Below are positions 1 through 5,312 of a stretch of 7,798 nt of DNA, one piece after another; position 1 is the stretch's first letter; the number at the start of each line of letters is the position of its first letter. Origin of the DNA: Spartobacteria bacterium (GTDB lineage: Bacteria; Verrucomicrobiota; Verrucomicrobiia; Chthoniobacterales; UBA10450). The notes beneath the pieces are model-generated. The model searched no databases. It saw only the letters and a program-made list of their open reading frames with translations, and had not been told where the DNA came from. The stretch lies in NCBI GenBank assembly GCA_021324035.1, contig JAJPJU010000300.1:1-7798 (forward strand). The letters are read 5' to 3'. The translations under genes and the position numbers were made by a program.

Positions 1-1016
1 ACGTGAACATGGGCCAATCGAGCAACGATGTGATTCCGTCAGCGATTCACATCAGCGCAGCCGAACAATTAAAGACTCACCTCGTTCCTGCTCTTGGAAA
101 ATTGCACGCCGCGCTGGACGCCAAGGCGAAGGAATTTTGGGACATCATCAAGATTGGACGCACTCATTTGATGGACGCGACGCCGGTCCGGCTCGGTCAG
201 GAGTTTTCCGGCTACGCCCAACAAATCGCCTACTCGAAACAGCGAGCCGAAAAGGCGATCGACGTTTTGCGCGAGGTCGCTCTCGGCGGCACGGCCGTCG
301 GCACCGGCCTCAATCGGCATGCGAATCTTCCGAAAAAAGCGCTGCGTCACATCGAACAACGGACCGGCATCGCTTTCTTCGAAGCGAAAAATCATTTTGA
401 AGCGCAGGGCGGAAAAGACGCCGTCGTTGAAGTGAGCGGCCAACTTAAGGCGATCGCCACGGCTTTATTCAAGATCGCGAATGACATTCGATTGCTGGGC
501 AGCGGTCCACGTTGCGGGATCGGCGAGATCCAATTGCCGGCCACCCAACCCGGCAGCTCCATCATGCCAGGCAAGGTCAATCCGGTGATGAGCGAATCGA
601 TGATGATGGTTTGCGCCGAAGTTTTTGGGAACGACGCCGCCATCACCTGGGCAGGTGCGAACGGAAATTTCGAGCTGAACGTGATGATGCCGGTGATGGC
701 GCACGATCTTCTGGAATCCATCCGCATTCTCGCCAATGCCGTCGACGCCTTCTCCGAAAAATGCGTGACCGGAATCAAGGCCAACAAGGCCCGGTGCGAA
801 GAACTCGTTGAACTCTCAATGGCGATGGTGACCGCCCTCGCGCCGAAAATTGGCTACGATCGAGCGGCGGAGATCGCCAAGGAAAGCGTTCGAACCGGGA
901 AGACAGTGCGCGAGCTTTGCCGCGAGAAAAAGATTCTACCTGAAAAAGAACTCGAGGCAGCGCTCGATCCGGTCTCAATGACGGAGCCGGGAGGAACCGG
1001 CGCAGCCGGCGGCTGA
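1..1016 (+). CDS. fumC: Fumarate hydratase class II (fumarase C), 3' part; 5' end outside window
   Basis: This enzyme catalyses reversible hydration of fumarate to L-malate in the TCA cycle. It is a cytoplasmic homotetramer of the fumarase/aspartase superfamily. The frame is open from the first base (first full codon at 3), and 337 residues are visible. E. coli FumC has 467 residues, so about 130 N-terminal residues are missing. The GTG at 3 and ATG at 9 lie inside the conserved VNMGQSSND block and are not starts. Visible family blocks are SSND near the left edge (substrate contacts), GRTHLMDATP (about 138-197, with the His of the catalytic pair), and GSSIMPGKVNP (552-584, the superfamily signature on the flexible loop with the catalytic Ser and the Lys/Asn substrate ligands). 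The context GSGPRCGIGEIQLPATQPG, with ATQPG before the signature, favours fumarase over aspartase or argininosuccinate lyase. The protein ends with a Gly/Ala-rich tail after MTEPG. Its TGA shares one base with the next ATG. Confidence 0.96.
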   Translation, partial: VNMGQSSNDVIPSAIHISAAEQLKTHLVPALGKLHAALDAKAKEFWDIIKIGRTHLMDATPVRLGQEFSGYAQQIAYSKQRAEKAIDVLREVALGGTAVGTGLNRHANLPKKALRHIEQRTGIAFFEAKNHFEAQGGKDAVVEVSGQLKAIATALFKIANDIRLLGSGPRCGIGEIQLPATQPGSSIMPGKVNPVMSESMMMVCAEVFGNDAAITWAGANGNFELNVMMPVMAHDLLESIRILANAVDAFSEKCVTGIKANKARCEELVELSMAMVTALAPKIGYDRAAEIAKESVRTGKTVRELCREKKILPEKELEAALDPVSMTEPGGTGAAGG

Positions 1017-1018
1017 TG
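989..1018 (+). promoter_or_regulatory. Distant Shine-Dalgarno with hairpin spacer at the fumC/downstream-gene junction
   Basis: A strong purine motif GGGAGGAA (989-996) lies too far from the ATG at 1016 for normal initiation: 21 nt separate GGAGG from ATG. A 5-bp stem with a 3-nt loop (CCGGC 997-1001, GCA, GCCGG 1005-1009) sits exactly between them. If folded, it would leave about 8 nt of effective spacing. The fumC stop (1014-1016) and the ATG overlap by one base, so termination-reinitiation could also work without this structure. The motifs are visible; the function is inferred. Confidence 0.3.
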
Positions 1019-1528
1019 ATTTCGCCAATCCGCAAATTTGCCGGCCTGCTTGTCGTCGCCATTGGCCTAACGAGTCAGGTTTTGTCGGCCGACAATCGAC
1101 CCGACGTGTCGCAAATCATCACGAAATCGTTCGCAGCCGATGTGTTGGACGAGCCGGTGCGGGAGCCCACTCCACGAAGCGGTGAAGGCGCCGACGGGTA
1201 CTATTCCAAATGCAATTACTACAGCATACGGCGCGGCAAATCCCTGGTCGTTCGTCTGCAATTGCCCGGACCGAATGCCATTGCGCCCGACAAAGAACTT
1301 CAGCTGGTCGCCGCCGCGAATGGAACGATGGAAAACGTGGCGGGCATCGGTGACGTCGCCCAAATGTTCACGGCCGGCGGTGAAAGCGGATCTACTTCGC
1401 GAGTTTTGATGCTTTACGTCGTCAAAGGCGGGGCCTTTATAACCATCGGCATCAGCGGATTCGCGAATGATGCGGTCGCATTGGAAAAAGCGAAAACAGT
1501 CGCTCAAAAACTGGTCGACCATCTTTGA
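1016..1528 (+). CDS. Small secreted protein of unknown function
   Basis: This 170-residue protein matches no family I can name. Residues 1-25 form a typical Sec signal peptide: basic MISPIRK, a hydrophobic core (GLLVVAIGL), then a VLSA cleavage site before DNRPD. There is no lipobox Cys, so it is predicted to be soluble and exported across the inner membrane. The mature part has a single Cys (C66, in YYSKCNYYS), then alternating strand-like segments (SLVVRLQLPG; GIGDVAQMF; RVLMLYVVKGGAFITIGISG) and a C-terminal helix ending in AQKLVDHL. A lone C-x-Y segment, a GIGD turn, a paired beta-strand and a final helix recall the small periplasmic DUF3558-like/LpqN-like folds, but this is only a resemblance in layout. 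The start is well supported by the signal peptide. The TGATG junction with fumC indicates co-transcription and probably translational coupling. Nothing links its role to fumarate metabolism. Confidence 0.8.
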   Translation: MISPIRKFAGLLVVAIGLTSQVLSADNRPDVSQIITKSFAADVLDEPVREPTPRSGEGADGYYSKCNYYSIRRGKSLVVRLQLPGPNAIAPDKELQLVAAANGTMENVAGIGDVAQMFTAGGESGSTSRVLMLYVVKGGAFITIGISGFANDAVALEKAKTVAQKLVDHL

Positions 1529-1559
1529 CCGGGACGCGGCGCCGGGTTAGATCGATTGT

Positions 1560-1937
1560 ATGGTGGCGAAACTCGATGGACCGCAATTTTCTGGCGGCGC
1601 CAATATTGCGATCAAGTGTCCATCGCACACTTACGATCAAACCGTCGCGTTCTATCGCGACACGCTGGCCCTTCCGTTGATCGAGGAGGAGGCCGACGGT
1701 TGTATTTTTCAGTTCGGACCGAACCGGCTTTGGATCGACAAAGTTCCGAACCTGAGTCACCCGGATATCTGGCTCGAGATTGAAACGAACGATACCGAGG
1801 CGGCAGCTGCGTTCTTAAAAGTTCACGGCGTCGTCCGTCGCGATGAGGTGGAGAATTTGCGGGAAGATTTTAACGGGTTTTTCATTTCCGAACCTGGCGG
1901 GATTGTTCATCTCGTCGTCGGCCCGGAAGAAGTCTGA
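1560..1937 (+). CDS. VOC-superfamily (glyoxalase/bleomycin-resistance fold) protein
   Basis: This is a 125-residue single-domain protein with the beta-alpha-beta-beta-beta layout of the vicinal oxygen chelate fold, repeated twice. Segments include ANIAIKCPS (strand 1), TVAFYRDTLALPLIEEE (helix plus the typical FYRDTLGLP-like motif, residues 29-43), GCIFQFGPNRLWIDKV, then IWLEIETND, a helix (EAAAAFLKVHG), and a terminal FFISEPGGIVHLVV pair (residues 107-120). Family members include glyoxalase I, fosfomycin/bleomycin resistance proteins and dioxygenases, so the substrate cannot be named. The usual metal ligands (a His on strand 1, a Glu on the last strand) are not apparent: strand 1 has Asn/Lys/Cys and the last strand reads IVHLVV. 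A binding or non-canonical role is therefore as likely as catalysis. The gene lies 31 bp after the secreted-protein gene on the same strand and may share its transcript. The Shine-Dalgarno before ATG 1560 is weak, so the start is moderately sure. Confidence 0.82.
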   Translation: MVAKLDGPQFSGGANIAIKCPSHTYDQTVAFYRDTLALPLIEEEADGCIFQFGPNRLWIDKVPNLSHPDIWLEIETNDTEAAAAFLKVHGVVRRDEVENLREDFNGFFISEPGGIVHLVVGPEEV

Positions 1938-1947
1938 ACCTGACCTT

Positions 1948-2081
1948 CTGGGGAGCACAGGCCGCTGGCCTGTAGCGATCGGCTGCTAGCCGAACGCATC
2001 CTGGATGATATTTCCAATTTCGGTACTTACTAAGTTCCGGCGAGCCGCCGGAACGGCAGGCGGGCCGCCTGCGCTCCTCAG
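1948..2081. repeat. 134-bp palindromic element of four hairpins (BIME/MITE-like) between convergent genes
   Basis: The outer arms CTGGGGAGC (1948-1956) and GCTCCTCAG (2073-2081) are inverted repeats matching at 8 of 9 positions. Inside them are four perfect 3-nt-loop hairpins: ACAGGCC/GGCCTGT (1957-1973, loop GCT), TCGGCT/AGCCGA (1979-1993, loop GCT), GTTCCGGCG/CGCCGGAAC (2034-2054, loop AGC) and GCAGGCG/CGCCTGC (2056-2072, loop GGC). The order is mirrored: arm, hairpin, hairpin, AT-richer centre (1994-2033), hairpin, hairpin, arm. The right end, reverse-complemented, closely resembles the left end over about 25 bp, so the unit is an inverted pair of related modules, as in REP/BIME elements. 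It starts 10 bp after the VOC stop and ends 5 bp before the GNAT stop, so it could act as a two-way terminator. No long T-tract is present, so classical intrinsic termination is uncertain. The structure is directly visible; dispersal in the genome is inferred. Confidence 0.85.
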
Positions 2082-2086
2082 AAAAA

Positions 2087-2632
2087 TTAACTATGCCAAC
2101 CCATGATGGTCAGATCGCGTTCGACGTCGTCGAGACGCGCGACTCCGGGCAATAATCCCCACTTCTCAAATCCGAGTTGAGCGAATAATCCGAGACTCGC
2201 CGGATTATGGGCAAAAATCAGCCCAACCATCGCCGTGATCCCAAGTTCCGGCGCACGCGCAATCGCTTCAGCAAGGAGCGCGCGGCCAACTCCGCGCCGC
2301 CGGAATCTTTCGCCGACGTAGACGCTGACTTCGGCGGTGTCGCGATAGGCGCCGCGCGGCAAAAATGTTTTCAATGTCAGCCAGCCCGCAACTTGTCCGT
2401 CCAGTTCCAAAACCCAGAACGGGTGACGATCCGCGGAATGGTCTTTCAGCCAGTTTCGCCTGCTTTCCAACGTCACCGGTTCGAGTTGCGCAGTCGAAAC
2501 CCTGGTCGCAATCGCTGCGTTGTAAATGCGGATGATCGCCGGCAGATCAGATTCGCGGGCGTCGCGAATCTTCATTGTGTTTTTGGCCGTCGCACTGCGC
2601 GACGGTCTCTCGCTGGTCAGTGCTGCACTCAT
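2087..2632 (-). CDS. GNAT N-acetyltransferase, phosphinothricin acetyltransferase-like
   Basis: This is predicted to transfer an acetyl group from acetyl-CoA to a small amine in the cytoplasm. Visible features, numbered from the long start, are KIRDARESDLPAIIRIYN (21-38, first strand and helix), RRNWLKDH then PFWVLELDGQVAGW (59-84), AEVSVYVGERFRRRGVGRAL (100-119, motif A with the R-x-x-G-x-G pyrophosphate loop at 111-116 and a candidate catalytic Glu101), and AHNPASLGLFAQLGFEKWG (141-159, motif B). The EPVT segment followed by RRNW and the VYV-R-RRGVG block resemble the PAT/Bar (YncA) subfamily, which includes methionine sulfone/sulfoximine acetylases. The exact substrate is unknown. The long ATG at 2632 overlaps the preceding gene's TGA (ATGA), favouring coupled translation but adding a 19-residue low-complexity leader. 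The start most like the family is Met20, at 2575. Neither start has a clear Shine-Dalgarno. This is the last gene of the minus-strand cluster. Confidence 0.9.
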   Translation of the reverse strand: MSAALTSERPSRSATAKNTMKIRDARESDLPAIIRIYNAAIATRVSTAQLEPVTLESRRNWLKDHSADRHPFWVLELDGQVAGWLTLKTFLPRGAYRDTAEVSVYVGERFRRRGVGRALLAEAIARAPELGITAMVGLIFAHNPASLGLFAQLGFEKWGLLPGVARLDDVERDLTIMGWHS

Positions 2633-3474
2633 GCCGCGGGGAAAAATACGTTGTCGAAAGTCGGCTGAAAATGCCCGAGCATAGTTTCACCGATCCGGAA
2701 ACACGGGCTGACTTCCGATTGGGTCGCGCAAAAAAGTTCGACGTCGACTTTGCCGGTTTTCGTGAGCGTGTTGCGAATCGTTTGAATTGCGAGCGCCGGT
2801 GTATTGCAATCGCGACTCAGGTGTCCGAGCACAACCCGGTCGACTTTCCCCGGTAAGAGTTCCTCAATCACAGTCGCGGCGGCAGCGTTCGAAAGATGAC
2901 CATGCCTCGACATGATCCGTTGTTTCACCGGCCAGGGCCGGTGGAGATCGCTCTGTAAAAGTTTTTCATCGTGGTTGGTCTCGATCACGAGGGTGTGAAC
3001 CTGGCGCAATCGCTCCACGATCATTTTCGTCGCGTAACCGAGATCGGTAATGAACCCGAGCGCGCTTGATCCCGCATAAAACGCAAAGCCGACGGGATCC
3101 ACCGCGTCATGCGGCACGGGAAAAGCCTGGACTGTAATGTCACAAATCTTGAACTCCGAGCCGGTCCGAAAGATGCGCCAGTGCGGGTGTTGATCCAACG
3201 AACAACCGTAGCGCACGGCCTCCGCGGTTTGGGAATTTGCATAAATCGGAATTTCCAATTTGCGGCAAAGAACTTCCAGGCCGCAAACGTGATCTCCGTG
3301 TTCGTGGGTGAGCAGCACTCCGTCGAGTTGTTCCGGCAATACCCCGCATTGCTCCAGGCGCAGGGCGATCTGGCGTGCGCTAAGTCCGCCATCGACCAAA
3401 ATCTTGCAATGGCCGGTCGCGATGAGCGCGCTGTTTCCCGCACTGCCGCTCCCGAGCATTGTCAAACTGAACAC
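2629..3474 (-). CDS. Metallo-beta-lactamase-fold hydrolase, WalJ/YycJ-like
   Basis: This 281-residue cytoplasmic MBL-fold enzyme is probably a phosphodiesterase or nuclease. The WalJ/YycJ subfamily is reported to have exonuclease-type activity and in Firmicutes is linked to the WalRK cell-wall regulon; no walRK genes are visible here. Features in order are LGSGSAGNSALI (residues 7-18, subfamily N-terminus), the zinc motif THEHGDH (56-62), PHDAVDPVGF (121-130), FITDLG (141-146, bridging Asp144), ETNHDEKLL (165-173), HGHLSN (191-196) and GHLSRDCN (217-224). Together these supply the His/Asp ligands for two metal ions. The length fits the subfamily. Translation starts at a GTG (3474), which matches the short N-terminal strand of homologues; an internal ATG lies six codons in. 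There is no clear Shine-Dalgarno, so translation may depend on the gene upstream, whose stop is 36 bp away. Its TGA overlaps the next ATG by 4 bp. Confidence 0.93.
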   Translation of the reverse strand: MFSLTMLGSGSAGNSALIATGHCKILVDGGLSARQIALRLEQCGVLPEQLDGVLLTHEHGDHVCGLEVLCRKLEIPIYANSQTAEAVRYGCSLDQHPHWRIFRTGSEFKICDITVQAFPVPHDAVDPVGFAFYAGSSALGFITDLGYATKMIVERLRQVHTLVIETNHDEKLLQSDLHRPWPVKQRIMSRHGHLSNAAAATVIEELLPGKVDRVVLGHLSRDCNTPALAIQTIRNTLTKTGKVDVELFCATQSEVSPCFRIGETMLGHFQPTFDNVFFPAA

Positions 3475-3510
3475 GCCGGTATTTAGCGACCGCGTTTCGG
3501 TTTTCGCAAA

Positions 3511-4224
3511 TTAAAATCGCAACAGCGGCCGAATTTTTGCCGCGGGCAATGCCAGGATCCGATTCTTCTTGTCGCTGTAATCGAGTGAACGAAACAAACG
3601 GATTTCTTCAACTCGCCGGACCGCATTGAGCGTGTCGAGATAGAGCGTGTAACTCTCCGCCAGGCAGGTCGTTTCCAGATAACGCGCGCTCAAGTTCCGG
3701 TCGTCGAACGCGTTCGGACATTGCCGGCTGAAAAGATGAAACCGCAACCACCGGCGATCGTTCCGCGAGACGCGCTGCGTTTTTCGAAAGAACGCGACGA
3801 ACAAAAGCAGCACCAGATAAGTATCGACCTGGGCCTGGAGCTCCAGATTGCGGGCAAAGTCTTCGGAATCGATTTCGCGCGCGCCGCTCTGGAATTGAAG
3901 CGCAGCATGCAGCGCGTGATTGATTTCCTCCACGAAAGCGATCAGCGAACGGATGTTGTGATTGCTGATGCCCGCGCGCGGATCGTGCCGCTCGAGCTGC
4001 TCGATCAACCACCGCGAGTAATAAATCCCAACGTAGAGACGGTCGTTCGCAGCCCGAAGAAATGTGCGGGCCAGCGAACTCAGTTCGCGGGCCGATCTCC
4101 CGGCGAGAATCGACAGTTGCCGGCAGCGGCGGCGGTCAATCAGGCAGTCTTCCAGATTAATTCCAACCTGCGCGTAGGTCCGTTCGAACAGTTTCTGGAT
4201 CTGACTGAAAAGCGTCTCGTTCAC
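3511..4224 (-). CDS. Conserved protein of unknown function, mostly helical; second gene of an overlapping pair
   Basis: This 237-residue protein carries no family name I can assign. There is no signal peptide. The sequence is strongly helical, with one short very hydrophobic run (TYLVLLLFVAFF, 135-146) too short to be a confident membrane span. Noteworthy segments are ANDRLYVGIYYSRWLIEQ (59-76), FVEEINHALHAALQ (97-110) and, after a spacer, NLELQAQVDTYL (126-137). The E-E-x-x-H of the second, together with Glu128, Gln132 and Asp134, could be a buried polar or metal site. This is speculation, since the second half of a ferritin-type diiron motif is missing. I recall the combination of E-x-x-x-H and LELQAEVD in uncharacterised proteins of Deltaproteobacteria and Acidobacteria, unverified. 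Positions 155-200 are rich in Arg, His and aromatics (RNDRRWLRFHLFSRQ). The GTG start at 4224 overlaps the stop of the preceding gene (GTGA), implying translational coupling and probably a joint function. Confidence 0.82.
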   Translation of the reverse strand: MNETLFSQIQKLFERTYAQVGINLEDCLIDRRRCRQLSILAGRSARELSSLARTFLRAANDRLYVGIYYSRWLIEQLERHDPRAGISNHNIRSLIAFVEEINHALHAALQFQSGAREIDSEDFARNLELQAQVDTYLVLLLFVAFFRKTQRVSRNDRRWLRFHLFSRQCPNAFDDRNLSARYLETTCLAESYTLYLDTLNAVRRVEEIRLFRSLDYSDKKNRILALPAAKIRPLLRF

Positions 4225-4913
4225 AACACCAGGGCCGGCCGCGAGTCTTCATCCAAATGCAGCAATCGATCGGTCAGATCGTTCAAGGCGAGGCGGACAT
4301 CATGAAAGCGATCCGCCAGACCGGCGAAAACATCCGTTAATTCGCATCGTCGCGCGGTTTCGTGAGAACTGACCAGTTGATAGTTGGCGCGGCCGATTTG
4401 CTCGTAAAAATCAATATCGGGCGCGCCGCGCAAGCTTCGTCGCTGAGTGTTTTCATGAAAAATTCCAGTAATGAAGAGGGAATAATTTCCGACGTGAGCG
4501 CGAAGCAGGAACGTTTGTTCCGGCGTCGCGCGTTTAAGCGCAATCAGCATGTCGGAAATGTACTGATGGGCACGGGCATCGACGTTATCCGCCGTCTGCA
4601 GCTGGTTGGCCCGCGAAAACGTTTCCAGCAACGACCCGATGTAATCGGAAAGCTTGCGATCTCCAATGCCGGCCTGTTGCAAAACGTGCCGGGCCAAAAC
4701 GTAGAAATAAAATTGCGACGAGATATGCAGGTGCCCGGCGTTGGAAAGAATCGTTTCGACCAAAAGCGGGTGATCGAGAACCGAATCGCGCGTTTCGGAA
4801 TCGCTCAGGAGATCGACCAGAGAAACGCTGCCGGTGCGGGACCGGGAAAGGGTGCGAACAATGAAATCGAAATCGGCGGCGGTGAAACGCGCCCGACAAT
4901 TCGCCCTAATCAT
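4221..4913 (-). CDS. Conserved helical protein of unknown function; first gene of the minus-strand cluster
   Basis: This 230-residue cytoplasmic protein has no signal peptide or membrane segment, and I cannot name its family. Most of it is predicted helix. Blocks with the look of conserved positions are ARFTAADFDFIVRTL (8-22), DHPLLVETIL (47-56), ISSQFYFYVLARHVLQQAG (64-82), DYIGSLLETFS (90-100), HVGNYSLFITGIF (140-152), DIDFYEQIGRANYQL (166-180) and ELTDVFAGLADRFHDVRLALNDLTDRLL (191-218). I recall similar G-Y/F-SLF-TG-F and YYE-G--Y--ASRH blocks in uncharacterised proteins of Acidobacteria, Deltaproteobacteria and Verrucomicrobia; this memory is unverified. The ATG at 4913 is preceded by the purine-rich GGGAAGGGA (4929-4921) at good Shine-Dalgarno distance, so the start is well supported. 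The gene leads the cluster from a candidate promoter at 4968-4996, and its TGA overlaps the next GTG by 4 bp. Confidence 0.84.
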   Translation of the reverse strand: MIRANCRARFTAADFDFIVRTLSRSRTGSVSLVDLLSDSETRDSVLDHPLLVETILSNAGHLHISSQFYFYVLARHVLQQAGIGDRKLSDYIGSLLETFSRANQLQTADNVDARAHQYISDMLIALKRATPEQTFLLRAHVGNYSLFITGIFHENTQRRSLRGAPDIDFYEQIGRANYQLVSSHETARRCELTDVFAGLADRFHDVRLALNDLTDRLLHLDEDSRPALVL

Positions 4914-4967
4914 CGCGCTTTCCCTTCCCGAGCATTGACGATGCCGCAGCCAACTTTGTTCGAGCGA

Positions 4968-4996
4968 CGTTTATTTCGTTGCGGCGTTTTAGTCAA
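4968..4996 (-). promoter_or_regulatory. Candidate sigma70-type promoter for the minus-strand cluster
   Basis: Read on the minus strand, TTGACT (4996-4991) is a near-consensus -35. It is followed after 17 bp by TAAACG (4973-4968), a poor -10; AATAAA (4975-4970) is an alternative with 15-bp spacing. This would give a leader of roughly 45-50 nt to the ATG at 4913. It is the only convincing -35 in the divergent spacer. Verrucomicrobial promoter consensus is poorly known, so this remains a candidate. Confidence 0.38.
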
Positions 4997-5024
4997 GACC
5001 CTCTCGTTGAAATAAAACGACCTG

Positions 5025-5054
5025 CCGAACATCGGACACCGGGATCCGCATCCC
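5025..5054. repeat. Two small adjacent hairpins in the divergent spacer
   Basis: CCGA-ACA-TCGG (5025-5035) and GGGAT-CCGC-ATCCC (5041-5054) are short perfect stems 5 bp apart, between the minus-strand promoter and the tRNA gene. They may be part of a dispersed repeat together with the heptads that follow, or may be incidental. The stems are short, so structural importance is uncertain. Confidence 0.3.
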
Positions 5055-5067
5055 TGGGGCTGTTGCA

Positions 5068-5103
5068 TTCGGCGTTGGATGTTGGAAGTTCGGCGTTCGG
5101 GCG
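5068..5103. repeat. Degenerate heptad tandem repeat (TTSGRNG type)
   Basis: Five consecutive units of seven bases (the last is eight) run head to tail: TTCGGCG (5068), TTGGATG (5075), TTGGAAG (5082), TTCGGCG (5089) and TTCGGGCG (5096). The first and fourth units are identical. I recall TTGGAAG/TTGGATG-type heptads as frequent intergenic sequence in Verrucomicrobia, which supports the organism guess; this is from memory. The tract ends 20 bp before the tRNA gene, so it occupies the place where a tRNA promoter would be expected. Confidence 0.6.
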
Positions 5104-5122
5104 TTTTGCCGGTTTTGAAAAT

Positions 5123-5209
5123 GGAAGGGTGGCTGAGTCCGGTTTAAGGCACTCGACTCGAAATCGAGCGTGGGGCAACCCACCGTGGGTTCGAATCCCA
5201 CCCCTTCCG
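5123..5209 (+). tRNA. tRNA-Ser, anticodon CGA
   Basis: An 87-nt class II tRNA reads UCG serine codons. The acceptor stem GGAAGGG (5123-5129) pairs with CCCTTCC (5202-5208), with discriminator G at 5209, as expected for serine tRNAs. The D-arm region follows as TGGCTGAGTCCGGTTTAAGGC. The anticodon stem CTCGA/TCGAG (5152-5156, 5164-5168) closes loop CTCGAAA with anticodon CGA at 5159-5161. The long variable arm pairs GTGGG (5170-5174) with CCCAC (5179-5183). The T-arm is GTGGG-TTCGAAT-CCCAC (5185-5201). The 3' CCA is not encoded and must be added enzymatically. No clear promoter is visible directly upstream. Confidence 0.97.
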
Positions 5210-5211
5210 CG

Positions 5212-5240
5212 CCTTTCTTCCTCTTCCTTCCCTCTTTCTC
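5212..5240 (+). other. 29-nt pure pyrimidine tract after the tRNA
   Basis: Twenty-nine consecutive C/T bases begin 3 nt after the mature tRNA end. The tract has no preceding stem other than the tRNA itself, so it is not a classical terminator. It could be a processing or termination region for the tRNA transcript, or a low-complexity accident. Confidence 0.5.
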
Positions 5241-5282
5241 GGAAATTCCCGGGCTCGAGGCGAAAATGTTACAATTAAGGTC

Positions 5283-5312
5283 TTGATTTGAGACGATTTT
5301 GCACCGCATATT
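5283..5312 (+). promoter_or_regulatory. Candidate nrdJ promoter
   Basis: TTGATT (5283-5288) as -35 and CATATT (5307-5312) as -10, with 18-bp spacing, are the best sigma70-like pair in the nrdJ leader. The -10 matches consensus at 4 of 6 positions. It lies inside the first candidate NrdR box, which would make repressor binding block RNA polymerase. The leader to the ATG would be about 110 nt. Read-through from the tRNA gene is also possible, since no strong terminator separates them. Confidence 0.35.

Noticed and set aside
3..11. GTG at 3 or ATG at 9 as the start of fumC
   Set aside because: Both lie in the conserved VNMGQSSND block; the gene plainly continues upstream of the window.
97..146. 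Ferritin-type diiron site in the 237-residue protein (residue numbers of that protein)
   Set aside because: Only one E-E-x-x-H occurs; the second E-x-x-H half-site is absent, so the claim was kept to a possible polar or metal site.
1948..2081. CRISPR array or attachment site in the hairpin region
   Set aside because: There are no regularly spaced direct repeats with unique spacers and no integrase or cas gene; the organisation is inverted-repeat.
2207..2668. Plus-strand 153-codon open frame opposite the GNAT gene
   Set aside because: The minus-strand frame carries clear GNAT motifs; the plus frame is Arg/Asn-rich with no recognisable features.
3721..5015. Plus-strand open frames of 194 and 217 codons opposite the unknown gene pair
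   Set aside because: They are antisense shadows. The minus-strand frames form a gap-free operon with overlapping stops and starts and a good ribosome binding site, while the plus frames show no such organisation or family blocks.
4989..5309. Minus-strand 106-codon open frame containing GVGFEPTVGCPTLDFESSALN
   Set aside because: This is the familiar false protein antisense to a serine tRNA; it overlays the tRNA-Ser gene completely and has no support as a gene.
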